From Flavobacteriaceae bacterium TMED68 (GTDB lineage: Bacteria; Bacteroidota; Bacteroidia; Flavobacteriales; Flavobacteriaceae), in NCBI GenBank assembly GCA_002167525.1, contig NHDV01000024.1, positions 150,366 to 156,314 on the forward strand: a stretch of 5,949 nucleotides of DNA. The letters run 5' to 3'. The position numbers were made by a program, and so were the translations under genes. The stretch's first letter is position 1. Every line of letters begins with the position of its first letter. The notes under the pieces were generated by a model. The model had not been told where the DNA came from, searched no databases, and saw only the letters and a program-made list of their open reading frames with translations. Shown here in pieces: positions 5,195-5,949 of the stretch.

Positions 5195-5590
5195 TTAGGG
5201 TTTGAAGTTTTGTGCTATTGAATTAGCGATCTTTTGCATTTCACTATCACTAATTTTTACTTTCTTTTGGAAGCGTACGTCATCCATTTTATTAATAGGG
5301 ATTAAATGAATATGTGCATGTGGGATTTCTAGACCAATAACTGACAATGCTATTCGCTTACATGGAATAACCTTTCTCATAGCTAAAGCCACTTTTCTTG
5401 AAAAAGAAAATAATCTGTTATATTCTTCACTCGGCAAATCAAAGAGTTTATCTGTAGGAAGTCTAGGGACGCATAAAACATGTCCTTTTGAATTTGGATT
5501 AATATCAAGAAAAGCATAACAGTGACTGTCTTCTGCAACTTTATAACTAGGTATTTCTCCTGATATTATTTTGCTAAATATTGAATCCAT
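5195..5590 (-). CDS. HIT family (histidine triad) nucleotide hydrolase
   Basis: The 131-residue protein belongs to the histidine triad superfamily, small cytosolic homodimers that bind purine nucleotides and hydrolyse phosphoramidates or dinucleoside polyphosphates. The N-terminal IFSKIISGEIPSYKVAED (4-21), then FLDINPNSKGHVLCVPR (27-43), and the catalytic triad motif HAHIHLIP with His91, His93 and His95 are all typical. His93 or its neighbour acts as the nucleophile in the family; I have not aligned the residues to say which. The exact substrate cannot be read from the sequence. The ATG lies two bases after the stop of greA on the same strand (TAA-AT-ATG), so the two are almost certainly co-transcribed and translationally coupled. 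Length is normal, the stop is TAA, and there is no sign of damage. Confidence 0.95.
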   Translation of the reverse strand: MDSIFSKIISGEIPSYKVAEDSHCYAFLDINPNSKGHVLCVPRLPTDKLFDLPSEEYNRLFSFSRKVALAMRKVIPCKRIALSVIGLEIPHAHIHLIPINKMDDVRFQKKVKISDSEMQKIANSIAQNFKP

Positions 5591-5592
5591 AT

Positions 5593-5949
5593 TTAGTTTC
5601 GAGCTATTGAGATGATTTCAAGCTCAATATTTCCATTTGGGACATTAATAACTGCGACATCACCAACTTTCTTCCCTAATAGTCCTTTACCTATAGGTGA
5701 ATCAACTGAAATTTTACCTGACTTTAAGTCCGCTTCACTTTGTGCAACAAGGGTATATTTCATTTTCGCACCGTTAACTTTACTTTTTACCTCAACAGTT
5801 GAAAGGACAAGTACTTTTGAGGTATCTAATTCAGACTCATTTATAATTCTTGCATTTGCTAAAGTATTCTCTAGTTTGGCAATTTGCATTTCTAACATTC
5901 CCTGGGCTTCTTTAGCTGCGTCATATTCGGCGTTTTCACTTAAATCACC
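5593..5949 (-). CDS. greA: Transcription elongation factor GreA (N-terminus outside window)
   Basis: The frame is open from the window edge at 5949 to the TAA at 5595-5593, 118 residues beginning GDLSENAEYDAAKEAQGMLE. GreA enters the secondary channel of RNA polymerase and stimulates cleavage of backtracked RNA. The two acidic residues of the coiled-coil tip (Asp and Glu of GDLSENAEY, equivalent to Asp41 and Glu44 in E. coli) are the second and fifth residues of the fragment. The rest of the coiled coil and the C-terminal FKBP-like domain, with VDSPIGKGLLGKKVGDVAVI, follow. About 39 residues are missing because of the window limit, judged against the usual 157-158. An internal ATG at 5898 is not the real start, since the conserved tip lies before it. 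The gene is the first visible one of the greA-HIT pair; its promoter is beyond the window. Confidence 0.96.
   Translation of the reverse strand, partial: GDLSENAEYDAAKEAQGMLEMQIAKLENTLANARIINESELDTSKVLVLSTVEVKSKVNGAKMKYTLVAQSEADLKSGKISVDSPIGKGLLGKKVGDVAVINVPNGNIELEIISIARN

Overview
The window is a stretch of AT-rich core chromosome from a member of the Bacteroidota, most likely class Flavobacteriia. The evidence is the protein sequences (the L13, S9, S2, EF-Ts and GreA variants read like flavobacterial ones), the A/T-rich translation starts with no usable Shine-Dalgarno sequence, a promoter of the Bacteroidota type (TAnnTTTG), and a DUF3127 protein, a family I know mainly from this phylum. 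The genus cannot be told from the sequence alone. All intact genes end in TAA or TAG.

Layout: positions 1-165 are the 3' end of polA (DNA polymerase I). A promoter and short leader then precede rplM-rpsI (L13 and S9), which overlap by one base. A 143-base gap with dense, mutually exclusive inverted repeats leads into rpsB-tsf (S2 and EF-Ts). Next is tag (3-methyladenine DNA glycosylase I), which carries an in-frame TGA at its eleventh codon and is otherwise complete. It converges on, and overlaps by 12 bases, a minus-strand DUF3127 gene whose product ends like the SSB C-terminal tip. A 98-base divergent spacer holding an inverted repeat separates that gene from a plus-strand membrane histidine kinase with no response regulator beside it. 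The kinase converges on a minus-strand pair, greA (5' end outside the window) and a HIT-family hydrolase gene two bases downstream of it.

The left half is translation machinery: two ribosomal proteins, then a third ribosomal protein with an elongation factor, each pair probably one transcript with its own leader. The right half is a loose set of nucleic-acid maintenance, sensing and transcription-elongation genes. No mobile element, CRISPR array, tRNA or rRNA is visible, and I see no undescribed multi-gene system. The points most worth following up are the nonsense codon in tag, the competing structures ahead of rpsB, the rplM promoter, leader and TTG start, and the palindrome between DUF3127 and the kinase.
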